In this document: piece after piece, positions 1 to 11,242 of the stretch
Layout: each line of letters begins with the position of its first letter
Numbering within the stretch: position 1 is the stretch's first letter
NCBI GenBank assembly: GCA_017163975.1
Contig: JAFFSR010000098.1
Location: 248,001 to 312,000, forward strand
DNA: 64,000 nt
DNA from: Anastatus disparis
Lineage: Eukaryota > Arthropoda > Insecta > Hymenoptera > Eupelmidae
Reading direction: 5' to 3'
Position numbers and translations under genes: made by a program
The notes under the pieces: model-generated
What the model was told of the DNA's origin: nothing
Seen by the model: the letters and a program-made list of their open reading frames with translations, nothing else
Database searches by the model: none

Positions 1-303
1 TCCTGGGGCAATCCTCAGCATCGCACCATATATTTTCACAAATTGTGCATGATTTACTAGTCATTAAATGCCAAATATGTACAGTTAATGAAATGAAAAA
101 TCTTTGAGAATAAAATTTTAAATCATGGAACAATTTGTCAAAATTATTTTGATCGTTATTTTTTTTTAAATTTACCAAATTGTGTAAAGCTCTGTGTAAA
201 GCTAAACCCTGTAGAGTACATTTGTATTCAGGGTAAAATCTACAAGTTGGAACATTACAATTAGTGCAGCATTTTTCTGAAGGCTCTGGATGATGTGTAC
301 AAA
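1..303 (-). CDS. Partial cysteine-rich protein exon, running off the window edge
   Basis: Reading the minus strand from a splice acceptor of the form TTTTTTTCAG at 304-313, the frame stays open for 99 codons to base 1. In AT-rich DNA that is long. The translation is rich in Cys and His: a start CTHHPEP, then CCTNCNVPTC, later a CTICENIWC motif and a DCP near the edge. Pairs of C-x2-C suggest metal binding, but I do not recognise the family. The true frame differs from the longest ATG-initiated frame in the same place. It lies on the same strand as, and downstream of, the DNA polymerase gene, so it could be part of the same element or an unrelated neighbouring gene. Strand and exon start are inferred from the acceptor and the open frame. 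Confidence 0.5.
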
Positions 304-698
304 CTGAAAAAAAATAAATGAAAATTTACAACAAAAATTTTTATTTTTTAATATTTCATTTTTATTATTATATTTTTCAAAATTCATACAAAATACAAAG
401 AATAAATACTTTCGGTTGAAATATTATAATTTAAATAAATTTCTAATTTTATATTTAAAACTTTTTTAGATTTCGAAATACGTTTATTGTCACATTACGA
501 TATCAAGATTTTTGAAAACATTGACTCTCGCATACCTTTTTACACTAAATATTACAATATTTTACAGTATTTATAAATATTTTACAATTTTTTTTTTACA
601 ATAATTTACAATATCTTACATTACTTTGTAATATTACATTAGTATTTTTTTTTTTAATTTTACACTATTTTTATATATACATATACATACGCATTTTA
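304..698. other. AT-rich gap between the Cys-rich exon and the polymerase gene
   Basis: Very AT-rich, with poly-T runs. It would contain the intron upstream of the Cys-rich exon and the 3' flank of the polymerase gene. I see nothing else in it. Confidence 0.4.
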
Positions 699-3600
699 TT
701 AATAACGAGGTTTCTTATATCCATACAGGTAAGATGTGCATTCATCTAAATGCTTTCGTTTAATACTATTTACGCGGCAAGTTTTTGTTTCTTGCTTTGT
801 AATCACATCGTGATACTTTGTGCGTCTAATAGCACTAAACGAATGCACTATTTCTTCATTTTTTTTTAAAACTAAAGACTTGACACTGTTATAATTCAAA
901 ATATCTTTTGTTGAATTATTCAATGTCACGCCTTTAACTTTACAAACTTCATGTGGAGTTCCGTCGTTACTTTTCACAATATACGAATAAAATTTAGGAC
1001 CTGCGGTTACAAATGATGTTATATAACTATCTCTACCATAACATTCTAATTTGTCAGTCATGTCACCCAAAAGCCTACCTGTCGGAACTCTATATTCATT
1101 TTCTACATTTTTACACAAATAGATACAAGAATCTGTATCATAATATAATACACGCTGATCTACTTGTTCTAAATAACTATACAGCTTAAGCCTTGCTTGT
1201 GCTGTAGTATAAGCAGCAATAACCACGTTTGTCATTGGCGATGGATCATATGAATTTTCATTGTATTTCCAGTGAATATAAAAAGTGTTTTGGTTAACCG
1301 GTAAAACATCAACTAAAATTTTATCTTCGCATTCTAAAATTTGGAAAAACTGCGGACTGTCTCTAATAATTTCCGTAGTACCCATATTTTCCCTCTGACC
1401 GAATTTTCCCCAAAAAGAATTTAAGCACAACTTAGCTAAAAAACGCAACCCTGGATTTTTTCCTATTTTTTCTTTTTCTAAAACTATACCTTCTTCGCGT
1501 GCATATTCTTGAATATATTCCTCGCATAAATTTTCGCTTGTGCAATTTACCGGCCACCCGCTAGCTTGTTGCTTAATTTTTAAAAACGCGTTAATATAAT
1601 CCGAAAATAACCCACCTTGTTTAGTTTCTTGATTATACTAAGAAACCTTGTATTGCCATATCTCGTAAATGGCTGTAATCTGATACCCCATTATAACGGC
1701 CTTTTTCAACTCCTCTGATACCCATGTACCTGTAAACTCCCTGTCACTAATGTTTTCGTGCGTACATTCGCTTTCATTCGAATTCTCGCAACGTGTACGA
1801 CATAATGGAAACATTAAGCGATTGTGCATTCGCACAGGGAGTACAGGTAAAAATAAAGATCGCGGTGGTAATACGCGACATTTGACTATACCTTCTACTT
1901 TTTCTAAATTATATTCGCTACCTGTTAAAATACGGCATTTATCTCCTATAAAAATTTCCGGATGACCTATAGGGAATTTTCCGGTTTTACATACGTAAGG
2001 ATATAAGGAGCAAATATCTACATAATTGATTTTTTCCCCTTTTTGTACCTCTACGAGAGAAACAGTATTCTCGGTTCTACCTCCGTAAAAACTATCTCGT
2101 GGGTTTAATGTATCGCTCATCAACAAAGGATGATTAATTAAATACTGCTCTACTTCTGCATTTTCCCGTTTGAAATTTTTAAACTCGCATTCCCAAATTT
2201 CCGCTAAAACGTACCCATGAGATTTAATTAACTCCGATGTTTCTAAGGTTTTTTCAAAACGCTGTTCTAAACTATCCCCGTAGATTTCAGATATTTTGAA
2301 ACGGTCGTCGCCCTTAAAACATTTTTTACACCCATGCCAAAAACAACCGTGATATTGGTAGACATATTTCGAACCATCAGATGATTCGAAATATCCATCA
2401 ACTAAAATATTTTCCGGAAGTCGGAATTCTGAACTTTTCGCAGCGTTAATAATTTTATGGCCCAATTCTTTTTCTTTTAAAATAAGCCACTCAATTGAGC
2501 CTTGCGAATGAGTGCTTTTTTTCCTATAACCACCGGTAGGTATAATGCCAATACTATTAGTTTTTAAAAATTTTTTTCTAAAAATTCTTGAGCAAGCGCT
2601 CGCTATTGTTGTAGCTTCGGCAAACGGACACGTATCTCCTACTTCTATAAAACTTTTTCTAAAAGCTGAGCAAGCTTTTCTCAATATATCGACATCCGTT
2701 TTGCAATATTTTACGATTTCGTTTTGAAAATCAAAAAGATAATTCTTAGAAATCATGTCTTCATACCATTGAGAAAACTTTTCCCTCTCTGATACGGACA
2801 TTTTTTCCAAAGAATAAAACTTTTGAGGTGGCATAGGACCGACATAATTTTGATTTGCTAAAATATTAAATAAATGCGGAAAAGTACCCTTAACCACATC
2901 GCAGGAAAATCCGAAAGCTTCCGGTAATTTATCTAGTTTCATGTGAAAATAATTCAAACTGTCTATAAATTTAATACGATTTCCTAATGTCATTAGTATA
3001 ATACTAGTACCGTTCATAGTCACCTTCGGTACTATGTTAGTTTCTTCAACTAGATATTTAAGAATAAATTGCCCATCGTAGCTTTTGCTATTATGGGCGA
3101 TACAAATAAGTGATTTTATATTTTTAGCACACGATGTTTTTTAAAAATTTAAAATAAATTCTACAACATTTTTTATGACATTATTTTTAAAAATTAAAGT
3201 TTTACCACCCCCGCAAAAAGAGCATTCTGAATCCATTGCCGAATCTATACATTTAGAACAACATAACTGAGCTACAGCTAAATTTATTTTGTGGTAAACA
3301 ATTTTATTATTATCATCTACGTGTTTTTTTTCTTGCCGAGCTTCGAAATCATAAAATAAAAACGCGTTTTCTATATTTTTATCGTTATTTTTAATTATTG
3401 GCATAAAACATTGGTGGTTATAGGAACGCTGACACCCGCAAGTTTTACAATAATAATTACCGCAAGTATGGTTACCGTTATCTATAGAAATTATTTTTTT
3501 ACATTTTTCACATTTCTTTATGGCATCGCATACGGTAACATTTTTTTAAAAGAATTTAATTTTAAATGATTTTGTAAGCACGTATCCCCGTAAAAATCCA

Positions 3601-4569
3601 TAGAACATCTAGAACATTTTATTTGCGTAACTTCTTTATCACACATACCACGACATTTACACTTATCGCAACTAAATGGACATTTGTGCATACTTAACCG
3701 TTTAGTTCCTTTATTACAAAAATGACAAAAATTATCGTTGGCTAGTTCTAATTGCGCCTTATTCTGGCTTTTGCGCACATTCTCCCAGCGATTTTTTAAT
3801 TCTGCAGGACAATTATCGCCATGCATCATTTTTTTCGCGTGGACAAGTGCTACGGCTAAAGCACGCGGTAAACATTTCGTGTCATTATTATTAATCCGTA
3901 TAATAGACTTTGACCTAACAATATCAAACTGTAATGGTTTATTACGCCCTCTGCCCATCGGTACACGAACATTCAATATTTGTATCCAAAAACTCTCGTC
4001 AATTTTAAATTCACGAGCACTTTGGGATATCAGTTCGATTGTTTTCCATAAATCTTTCAAATTATAATCCTTTAAATATTTGAAACTTGTAATAGGACCG
4101 ATGGGCAAAGTATTACTTAATATATTGATTTTAATGTAATCGCTGGGTTTGTATTCGTGCGTTATATAGTTAAATAATTTTTTTATACCCTCCTCTAAAT
4201 TTATTCCATTGTCTTTAAATTTTATTTCTATTTCGCGCGCATTAGTACCAAACCGTTCATAATAATCGTTAGTTTCCCATATAATGCTGAAACACTCACC
4301 AGCTTGATTTGATCCTGAATCCTGGGGTTCGTTACTACGGCTGTCGTTTCTACTAGGACCCGGGATGGGTGCGTTGATTGGTTGTTGTTGCTGATCTTCT
4401 TCATCAAAGGCAATAGCTTCGTCTCTAGTAGAAACTTCGTCATTACCCGATCCATTTTGAATTATTTGACTGGATACTTCCTCTGTAATGCTGCATTGCG
4501 AAAAATCAAAAAGATCACCTTCCTCGAAGCCGTCAATTTGCATAACCTCGTTGATGTTTTGATAATTTT
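699..4569 (-). pseudogene. Last exon of a family-B (protein-primed type) DNA polymerase, broken
   Basis: Replicative polymerase of the DNA_pol_B_2 type found in Polinton/Maverick-like elements and related viruses. Reading minus, the first third has an N-terminal region with a conserved N-x-D-x-x-C-x-x-R-A block and two Cys-rich clusters. Next come exonuclease motifs I (YDFEA, near 3350), II (HNSKSYDGQF, near 3080) and III (YCKTDVDIL, near 2700). Polymerase motif A (DICSLYP, near 2010), B (KLCLNSFWGK, near 1420) and C (YYDTDS, near 1130) follow, ending at a TAA near 699. It is broken in three places: a one-base shift in the T/A run near 3541-3547, an in-frame TAA at 3141-3143 and an in-frame TAG at 1638-1640. 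Reading continues sensibly past each. The exon starts after a TTTTCTTTTAG acceptor (4570-4580). About 1290 codons lie in this exon. Confidence 0.85.
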
Positions 4570-4702
4570 CTAAAAGAAAAACAAAAAAGTTTGTTATTAA
4601 TTTACCAATGTTAAAAAAAATAAGAAATTATAATTACAAACAAAGAAAAAGATTGAAAAATAATAATCATAAAAAAAAGTTTTCAAAATGTTTAAAACTT
4701 AC

Positions 4703-4789
4703 CATTGCATGTGGCTTCCTCACTATCTTTTTTACTCGTTGAAGCAACCACTCTATCTACTTTTGGTTCAACTATTACTTGCTGATTTT
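4703..4789 (-). CDS. Small internal exon of the polymerase gene
   Basis: An 87-base exon bounded by a TTCTTTTTCAG acceptor and a GTAAGT donor (minus strand). Phase is 1 at both ends, and joining it to the flanking exons keeps one open frame: the donor at 5407 upstream and the acceptor at 4570 downstream. The translation is hydrophilic (VEPKVDRVVAS, then KKDSEEATC) with no recognised domain. The phase agreement at both junctions is the main support. Introns are 618 and 133 bases. Confidence 0.65.
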
Positions 4790-5407
4790 CTGAAAAAGAA
4801 AAAAATTTATCATGAATTATTTTTGTTTTAAATAATAAAAAATTTTCAAACTTATTTTTATTTTTTTTTTAAAAATTGAAAAAAATTAATTTTATTTTGT
4901 GGAAATTACAATTTACATATTATTGATATTTGTTAATTATAAAATTTTGAAAAACAATAAAATCATTATATATATTAATTTATTTATTTATATGAAATTC
5001 GATTATTCTATTATTTATATAAAAAATTAAATTTTATTTGATAAAAAATTTAATATATTTTTGTACATCATATTTATTTATTTAGTTTTAAAAATAAACA
5101 AGTAAAAATTGAATATTTATATGTGATACTTTTTATTTACGAGGTTCGTAATATTTATTATTATTTAAATACTAAGTATTCATATATGTATATATATATA
5201 TGAAACTAAAGGTGCGTATCTTTCTCTCATATCTCTCTCTTTCCCCTAAATAATCAAAGATTCCAATTCTTATTTTCTTTAATGATTTGTTACTTTTTTA
5301 AAAGGAAAAATTAAAATAAGTTTGAAAAAATTTAAATATAATGCTGAATAAAACATGCATATGTATATCTATACAAATAAATAAATCTAATAACTTAAAT
5401 ATCTTAC

Positions 5408-5758
5408 CTTCTATCATTTCGTTGTATGTCAATAGTATAACCTGCACATCAGGGTCCTCTTGGGCTCGTCTTCTTTTTATTTCATCCACTAAAATAGTTA
5501 TCGCTCTTAAGTCATCATGAAAATCTCCTCGGCGGAATGATTTACATAAAAACGATAAACTTTGAGATCTTATAAACTTAGTAAATATATCTACTGCACT
5601 AGTTATAAATTTTCTACGCTCATTCGCAATTCTTCTGCGGTTAACATTAAGTTTACAAAAAGTTTTAAACAGTCTATTTAATTTTCTTAATTGACAACTT
5701 TCACGACTAACCAGCATTTTGACACTCACGATTTCTGGATTGTCTTCCAATAAACGCT
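5408..5758 (-). CDS. Upstream exon of the polymerase gene, unknown N-terminal domain
   Basis: Open frame of about 116 codons ending at a GTAAGATATT donor (5407 down). Its phase (1) matches the next exon. There is no ATG at the beginning: a stop precedes a plausible TTATAG acceptor at about 5759, so the exon is probably internal and the real start lies further upstream. The protein is basic and helical-looking (RKLNRLFKTFCKLNVNRRR, later VDEIKRRRAQEDPDVQ), with no recognised family. Its link to the polymerase rests on splice-phase continuity rather than homology. Confidence 0.5.
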
Positions 5759-6264
5759 ATAATACAGCAGTGTAAATTTTAAAAATTATAGAGCCTGTTA
5801 AATCCATTTTTCTAGTTTTATAATTATCAAAAACTGAGAACACCGTAATAATATTAGAGTTAAAAATGTTTTTTTCGAATCTACAAAATACACGTTTTTA
5901 CTACTTCGTTGAAATAATTGTAAATATTTTATTAGATTATTAATGACTGAAATATTCAACTTTTTGGAGTTAAACAGTGTATTAGAAATAACACAGAAAA
6001 ATATTTCACTGCGTTGATGTCTAAACTAGAAATGATCGCATTTCTTTAAACTATTTGTTATTATACCTACTTTTTCATTTTCAAATTTTCTTTTTCCTAC
6101 TACTGTAACTATTATATCATAATTTTCATATACAATACTCTGCTTTAAAATTTTCATTACTAAAAATTAAAGAAATTTCTATAGTCTTCAGTTTTTCAAA
6201 ATTTACAGTTTTACTTACCTACGTATGCTACCTCAATAACCATTGATATCTTTTCACCCATTAA
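5759..6264. other. AT-rich spacer upstream of the polymerase exons
   Basis: No convincing ORF. May hold the promoter and first exon of the polymerase gene. Ends at the TTAA target of the MITE. Confidence 0.3.
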
Positions 6265-6638
6265 GGGGATGTAAAATGGACACTACACCTGTACTCATAA
6301 ATATTCACTATCTTTACATTTTATTGCAAAATTTTTAATAAAAAAATGCATTAGCTTGTAGTGTGTACCATGAAGATTATTCGGTTAAATTTTTAAATAA
6401 ATTCATTCATTAGTTATTGAGAATTTTGGGTTCCAAAATTATTTATTAACATTTTTCAATTTTGTACAGGAATCCAAATATCTTAAAAAGTAATTAATGA
6501 ATTCATTTGAAAATTTATCTAAATAATCATCATGGTACATACTACGAGCTAATGCATTTATTTTCTGGAAATTCAGCAATAAAATGGAAAAGAAGCCAAT
6601 ATCTATAAGTACAGGTGTAGTGTCCGTTTTACATCTCC
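6265..6638. mobile_element. MITE, near-complete inverted repeat, TTAA target site
   Basis: A 374-base foldback sequence. It begins GGGGATGTAAAATGGACAC and ends with the complement of almost the same string (GTGTCCGTTTTACATCTCC). The arms match imperfectly along nearly their whole length, for example CTACACCTGTACT paired with AGTACAGGTGTAG. It is flanked on both sides by TTAA (6261-6264 and 6639-6642), the target used by piggyBac-type elements. It has no coding capacity, so it must have been moved by a transposase encoded elsewhere. Confidence 0.85.
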
Positions 6639-7067
6639 TTAAGGTAGTTCTAATGACTTTTTATTACTCTCTTTTGTTACTCTATAGAACGCTTAATGTG
6701 TTTACTCAAAAAACAAAAACACCTTATGAATTTGTGTATGGTTTCAAGAATGACTCATAAGATCATTAATGTTTCTATACAAAATAGCATATGATTTTTA
6801 CCTTATAGAAATCAATAGATTTTACGTTTTTTTCTTTGATTTTCGCTTGTTACTCATTCACTTTCACTCTTATTTTCTCATTTTCTTACCCTACTTCTAC
6901 ATACAAAATATAACAGAGCTCAGTCTTTAAACGCCTGAAATTCGTATACTGACATCATACAGTTAAAAGCTTATGCACCTAAAACATCACATAGTATTTC
7001 ATTCAGTCGACCTTTGTAATTATTGTTTAATACATTTCCTGTGCAAAACAAAATTTATTTTTCTAAA

Positions 7068-7877
7068 ATGAATAGTGAAGTTGCAAATTTTCGAATAACA
7101 AAACGTATTAAAATGGCATCGTATAACTCAAGAGAAGAAGCGGGAAGTTATCTATTACATTCAAGTGTTTACCCGTTAAACACATCGTGTACGAAGAAAA
7201 TTATGATCGGCTTATCACCTCAAAAAGATGAAACATTTGAGTGTGTGATTAAAATAATCAATCAAACATTTTTTGGCATTACATTTACGCTTGAGGCGTG
7301 GGAGACTTTTAAAACGCATTTCAAAAGTATAAGTTCTTATTTCAACAACGAGGAATCTATGGTCAAAAATGAGAAAATTACTTTCAATGGAATAACGCTC
7401 TCATATACCACAGCATATAATTCCAAGGCAATAATTTTGGATAAAGAAGATATAGAAAACATATCAACATTTTCTGATAATCATGAAAGTCAAGTTGTGT
7501 TACCAAAAAAGAAGAAACTAAATACACCCGCTATTGTTCTACAAAAAACAAGCTTTGAAGATATTTTACAATTGTTGGCGTGTATTGAAGAATGTATAAA
7601 TATTAATAATAATATTTTAACAACAATTTCGGCGTGTAATAAAACTATTATTGACGAAATATGCGAAATTTTCTCAGAAAATACTATTTTACCAAAAAGA
7701 GAGGTTTTCGTCAAACATTATATTAATTCACAATCTGAAAGAATAAAAAATAAAACATCTGCTGGTCTGGAAAATGACTTCATTAAACATTATCATAATA
7801 TTATTTATAATGAGTTAACTGCGTTACATTTAAACTTCATATCGACATCTGTTATATCGAAACTTAATTCGTTATAA
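7068..7877 (+). CDS. Intact 269-residue protein of unknown function
   Basis: An uninterrupted ORF from ATG at 7068 to TAA at 7875-7877; an alternative in-frame ATG at 7113 has a better +4 G. A poly(A) signal AATAAA lies near 7940. The protein is mixed alpha/beta-looking and hydrophilic. The N-terminal third contains SYLLHSSVYPLN and a TFTLEAWETFKTHF segment. The middle has a basic KKKKL patch, and the C-terminal half looks helical (LLACIEECI, then KTIIDEICEIFSE). No signal peptide or membrane segment is evident, and I do not recognise the family. It is divergent from the polymerase gene about 1.3 kb away. Intactness, beside so many broken ORFs, suggests it is young or under selection. Confidence 0.6.
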   Translation: MNSEVANFRITKRIKMASYNSREEAGSYLLHSSVYPLNTSCTKKIMIGLSPQKDETFECVIKIINQTFFGITFTLEAWETFKTHFKSISSYFNNEESMVKNEKITFNGITLSYTTAYNSKAIILDKEDIENISTFSDNHESQVVLPKKKKLNTPAIVLQKTSFEDILQLLACIEECININNNILTTISACNKTIIDEICEIFSENTILPKREVFVKHYINSQSERIKNKTSAGLENDFIKHYHNIIYNELTALHLNFISTSVISKLNSL

Positions 7878-8613
7878 ATATTAGACAATTATAAAAATAT
7901 GTAAAATTTTAAAGACATAATACAACATATATTACGTAAAAATAAAGATATTGTTTCACTCAATTTATTCAACCATTTCTTTAATAACCAAACCCATTTC
8001 CTCAATAAATCATATTTATTTAAGCATTTTAAAACATAATTCTCTATTCAGTATAAAGATTATATATATTTAGAGTTCTACTTGAATGACTTATTTTAAA
8101 TTAATAACCTTAAACTTATTTCATTATTTATATTTTTTGTATGTAAAAATATTTTATATTTAATTCTCGTAAAATCATATTTAGTATCTGTTATAATCAG
8201 TCATAATAATAAAATTTGCTGTATACAAATTCCTTCTATATTAGTACAAATGCGTTCAACCTGACAATTCGAAATTTTTTCATTACCAAACAAGTATTTT
8301 AAAAACAACATTCAAATATCTAACACCCTTATAAACCATCTATCAGACGCTTTTGTTTTGCTCAAGAATTATCTTGGAACTCCGTTCTATATACTCATAA
8401 AACCAGGCGTCAGTGATTTTTCCCTCTATACCTTTTCAACGCTTACCTGACAGATACCTTGCATCTCCAAAAAATTTTTCTTACGGTGTCCCCTCCACTT
8501 CGGGTTGTTTCGCTTTTACTCGTATACGCTCGAGCTTAGGCGCCAACAATCTTTTCCCTATATTCCCCCTGAATTTCATGGCCGCCATTTTTACCTATAA
8601 TCCCGTATACTAC
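7878..8613. other. AT-rich flank with no recognised gene
   Basis: 3' flank of the 269-residue ORF with its poly(A) signal, then AT-rich sequence. The later part (8400-8613) is open on the plus strand but has no recognisable protein. Confidence 0.3.
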
Positions 8614-8934
8614 TTTCAAAGGAAAAGAGAGAAAGATATTGTATACAATATGACCGAAGAAAGAGTTAAAAGGAGAAGAGAGAAAAATATTACATCAAAC
8701 GTGACTGAAGAAAGAACTCAAAGGAAAAAAGAGAAAGATATTGTATACAATGTGACCGAAGAAAAAGTTAAAAGGAGAAGAGAGAAAAATATTACATCAA
8801 ACGTGACTGAAGAAAGAATTCAAAGTAAAAGAGAGGAACATATTGTATACAATATGATCGAAGAAAGAGTTAAAAGGAAAAGTGAGAAAAATATTACATT
8901 CAATATGACTAAAGAGAGAATTTAAAAGAAAAGA
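8614..8934 (+). pseudogene. Helitron N-terminal basic-repeat fragment
   Basis: A run of roughly 51-base tandem units encoding near-repeats of the form KREKDIVYNMTEERVKR and RREKNITSNVTEER. The same charged repeats stand at the start of the Helitron Rep ORF at 29038-29163 (minus), which supports a Helitron origin. The open frame ends at 8923-8925. Only the repeat region survives; no Rep domain follows. Downstream it meets a helicase fragment of opposite strand. Confidence 0.6.
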
Positions 8935-9080
8935 GAGAAAGATGGATCACATGACCTCATATTTTTTGTTAATTTAAAAATTTTAAAATATGGCCGTAAA
9001 GAAGAGAACTTTATTGATTCATGAGCTATAGAACTTCTACATCCATTTTTAATTACTGGTAAAATTTGTCTGAAATCCCT
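8935..9080 (-). pseudogene. Helitron helicase fragment (motif III to motif IV region)
   Basis: The minus strand reads DFRQILPVIKNG, then HESIKFSSL and KLTKNMRSCD, which is the Pif1-like helicase stretch after the Walker B motif in Helitron proteins. The same stretch precedes the helicase C-terminus at 29185. About 48 codons survive, and the fragment stops abruptly at the join with the plus-strand basic repeats. Confidence 0.6.
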
Positions 9081-10409
9081 GCCTAATGTTATTAATTTTT
9101 CGCAAAAAGGGATCTAATCAAGACTACAGTAATCTCTCAAAGTTCTATTAATTATTTCTAGAACTTTTCTAGGAATCATCGAATACATTCCAAATGATTA
9201 CATCACATTCTCGTAATTTTCTTTTATCTAATTTCAATTTTAAAAACGTTGTTTCTATATTTTCTAAATTCAAAGGTAATAAAATAAAAATAAAGCCATA
9301 AATATAATTTTTTTTTCCTTCTCCTAAATAATAAAAGATTTACTACTATTACTAGGGGGCAAGCGCGCCAATCCCCATCTTGCTTTTATAACTTTAAAAA
9401 AATATTTAAGAATTCGCAATTTTTTTAATAACTTTTATTTAAAATACTAAATAATAATAATTATTCAAAAGTTTTCTTGAGGTAAATCTTCAATGATCTT
9501 TTAATGAATCTAATCATAAATGTTGTGTGTTACGAGGGCTACGTGTATATGTTTTATTATAATATTAAATAAAAAATATAATCAGTAATTGATTTATAAA
9601 CGTTTTATCAAATGTCAGTCTAGTAGTAAAAAGATTCTAAATTTAATGCTGTAATATAAGTCCAAAAATAAGGGGCACATTTCTGACGATGACAGTGACG
9701 ACAGCGGCGATATATTTTCAATAGTAAAGAGAGAATATAATATAAATAGATCTAAAATTTAGCTGAAATTCAGCTGAAATCAAACCAAAATTGCGGTTAG
9801 GTGAGAGAAATCTATTAAATATTTTTTATACAACTATTTACAATTTTCTGAGACGACAATATACTTTTAATGTTGTCAGTTTCTCTAGCCATATATATGT
9901 AGAATAATTATTAATATTAATCTTGTTTAAAAAGTCTAAAATATTGTTATAAAGCGAAAAATCAACAATAATATTGATGTAACACATGGTTTTGAAGTGG
10001 AATCGACGCAGGCATTGAAACACCGTCTATTAAACAAATTTCTTTTAGATGAGCACACTGAATGGCAGAATGCATTAAGCACTCGTTGAGTTTACTAAAT
10101 TTAAAAAACTCGACCATAAAAATTATAACAATGGACCTCTCTAGGTTTTTTTTTTGTACTGGTGTGAAGTAAAATATAACTGGTTCTATGTTTGCACTGA
10201 CTAACTTAAATACATATTCTTTGTTTTAATTACTTAAATTACTTATTGTGTCTACGAGGAGAATATCTTATTATCATTATTATATTGTTTTTAAATGTCA
10301 AATTTAAATTATTTTTCTCTATATAAAAATTTTTTGTATATCCTATGTAAATCATAAGGGTCATACAGGGTTAAACCCCATGACCTGAAATAAATGTATC
10401 AATCAATCA
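9081..10409. other. AT-rich stretch, no recognised feature
   Basis: No ORF with a recognisable product on either strand. The first part could be further decayed Helitron. Confidence 0.3.
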
Positions 10410-10630
10410 AGCAATCTCCGTCTCTTCGTCTCTGTTTTTCTGTCTTCTTTCCTTCGTCTGCGTCTTTCTGTCTCCGTCTTTTCGTCACCGTCTCTCCGTC
10501 TCCATCTCTTCGTCTCCGGTTTTCCGTCTCCTTCCCTCCGTCTCCGTCTCTGCGTCTCCGTCACGATCTCTCTGTCTCCGTCTCCGTCTCTTTGTCTCCG
10601 TTCTTCCGTCTTTGTCTCTTTGTCTCAGCG
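10410..10630. repeat. Pyrimidine-rich (GTCTCC)n-type simple repeat
   Basis: Irregular array of GTCTCC/GTCTCT/GTCTTC hexamers. The same GAGACG-type array appears in reverse orientation at 16528-16800 and 22262-22440, so it is a recurring microsatellite. Reading frames through it are not genes. Confidence 0.85.
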
Positions 10631-11140
10631 CTAAAAATAGCAGCCATGAACTCTTAACCACACAGCGCTCGAAGTAGTAGCTGCAAATTTGTAACTACGA
10701 AGCGCTCAAAATAGCATCCGTAAATTCTTAATTACACAGCGCTTACACTAGCAGCCGTGTTTTTTTAACCACACAGCGCTCAAAATAGCAGCCGCAAATT
10801 TGTTTAGACAGCGCTTACAATAGTTGTTGTGTTTTTTAACTACACAGCACTTAACAACACAAAATAGCTGCCACGAATTTTCAATTACACAGGGCTTACA
10901 ATAATTGTTGCGTTTTTCATCTTTAGCAGCTGTGTTTTTTAAATCAGGTAGTGCTCTAAAAGGCAGTCGCGAATTTTTAATTACGCAGCGCTTACAGTAG
11001 TTTTAGCGTTTCTCACCATCACAGCACTTACAATAGCAGCCACGTTTTTTTTAACCACACAGTATTTAGGAAAGCAATTGAGTTTTTCCAATGGCACAGA
11101 ACTAAAAATAGCAGCCTTGATTTTTAACCACACAGCGCTA
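10631..11140. repeat. Minisatellite, about 35-bp unit
   Basis: Diverged tandem units built on CACAGCGCT, a variable middle (CAAAATAGCAGCCG or TTACAATAGCAGCCG) and a T-rich tail (TTTTTTAAC). It lies immediately beyond the Helitron 1 helicase stop. The CAGCGC and GCAGCCG words also occur in the 29-bp minisatellite of the foldback arms at 34800 and 46700, which may be chance or shared ancestry. Confidence 0.75.
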
Positions 11141-11242
11141 AACTCTACTTCATAATTTTTCTATATTTAATATTATATTAGGGTTATAAATATGTTTGAT
11201 TTTATTTTCTCATTTATTATATTTAATTTTTGTATTGTGGTT

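Noticed and set aside
1..7877. A complete Polinton/Maverick element
   Set aside because: Only the polymerase is recognisable; no integrase, packaging ATPase, protease or capsid gene and no terminal inverted repeats were seen, so only the polymerase is called.
8413..8613. N-terminal part of the 8413-8925 ORF as a separate protein
   Set aside because: The sequence before the basic repeats has no recognisable feature and is probably a chance open frame.
9838..10023. 61-codon minus-strand ORF
   Set aside because: Short, AT-rich, no motif and no supporting context.
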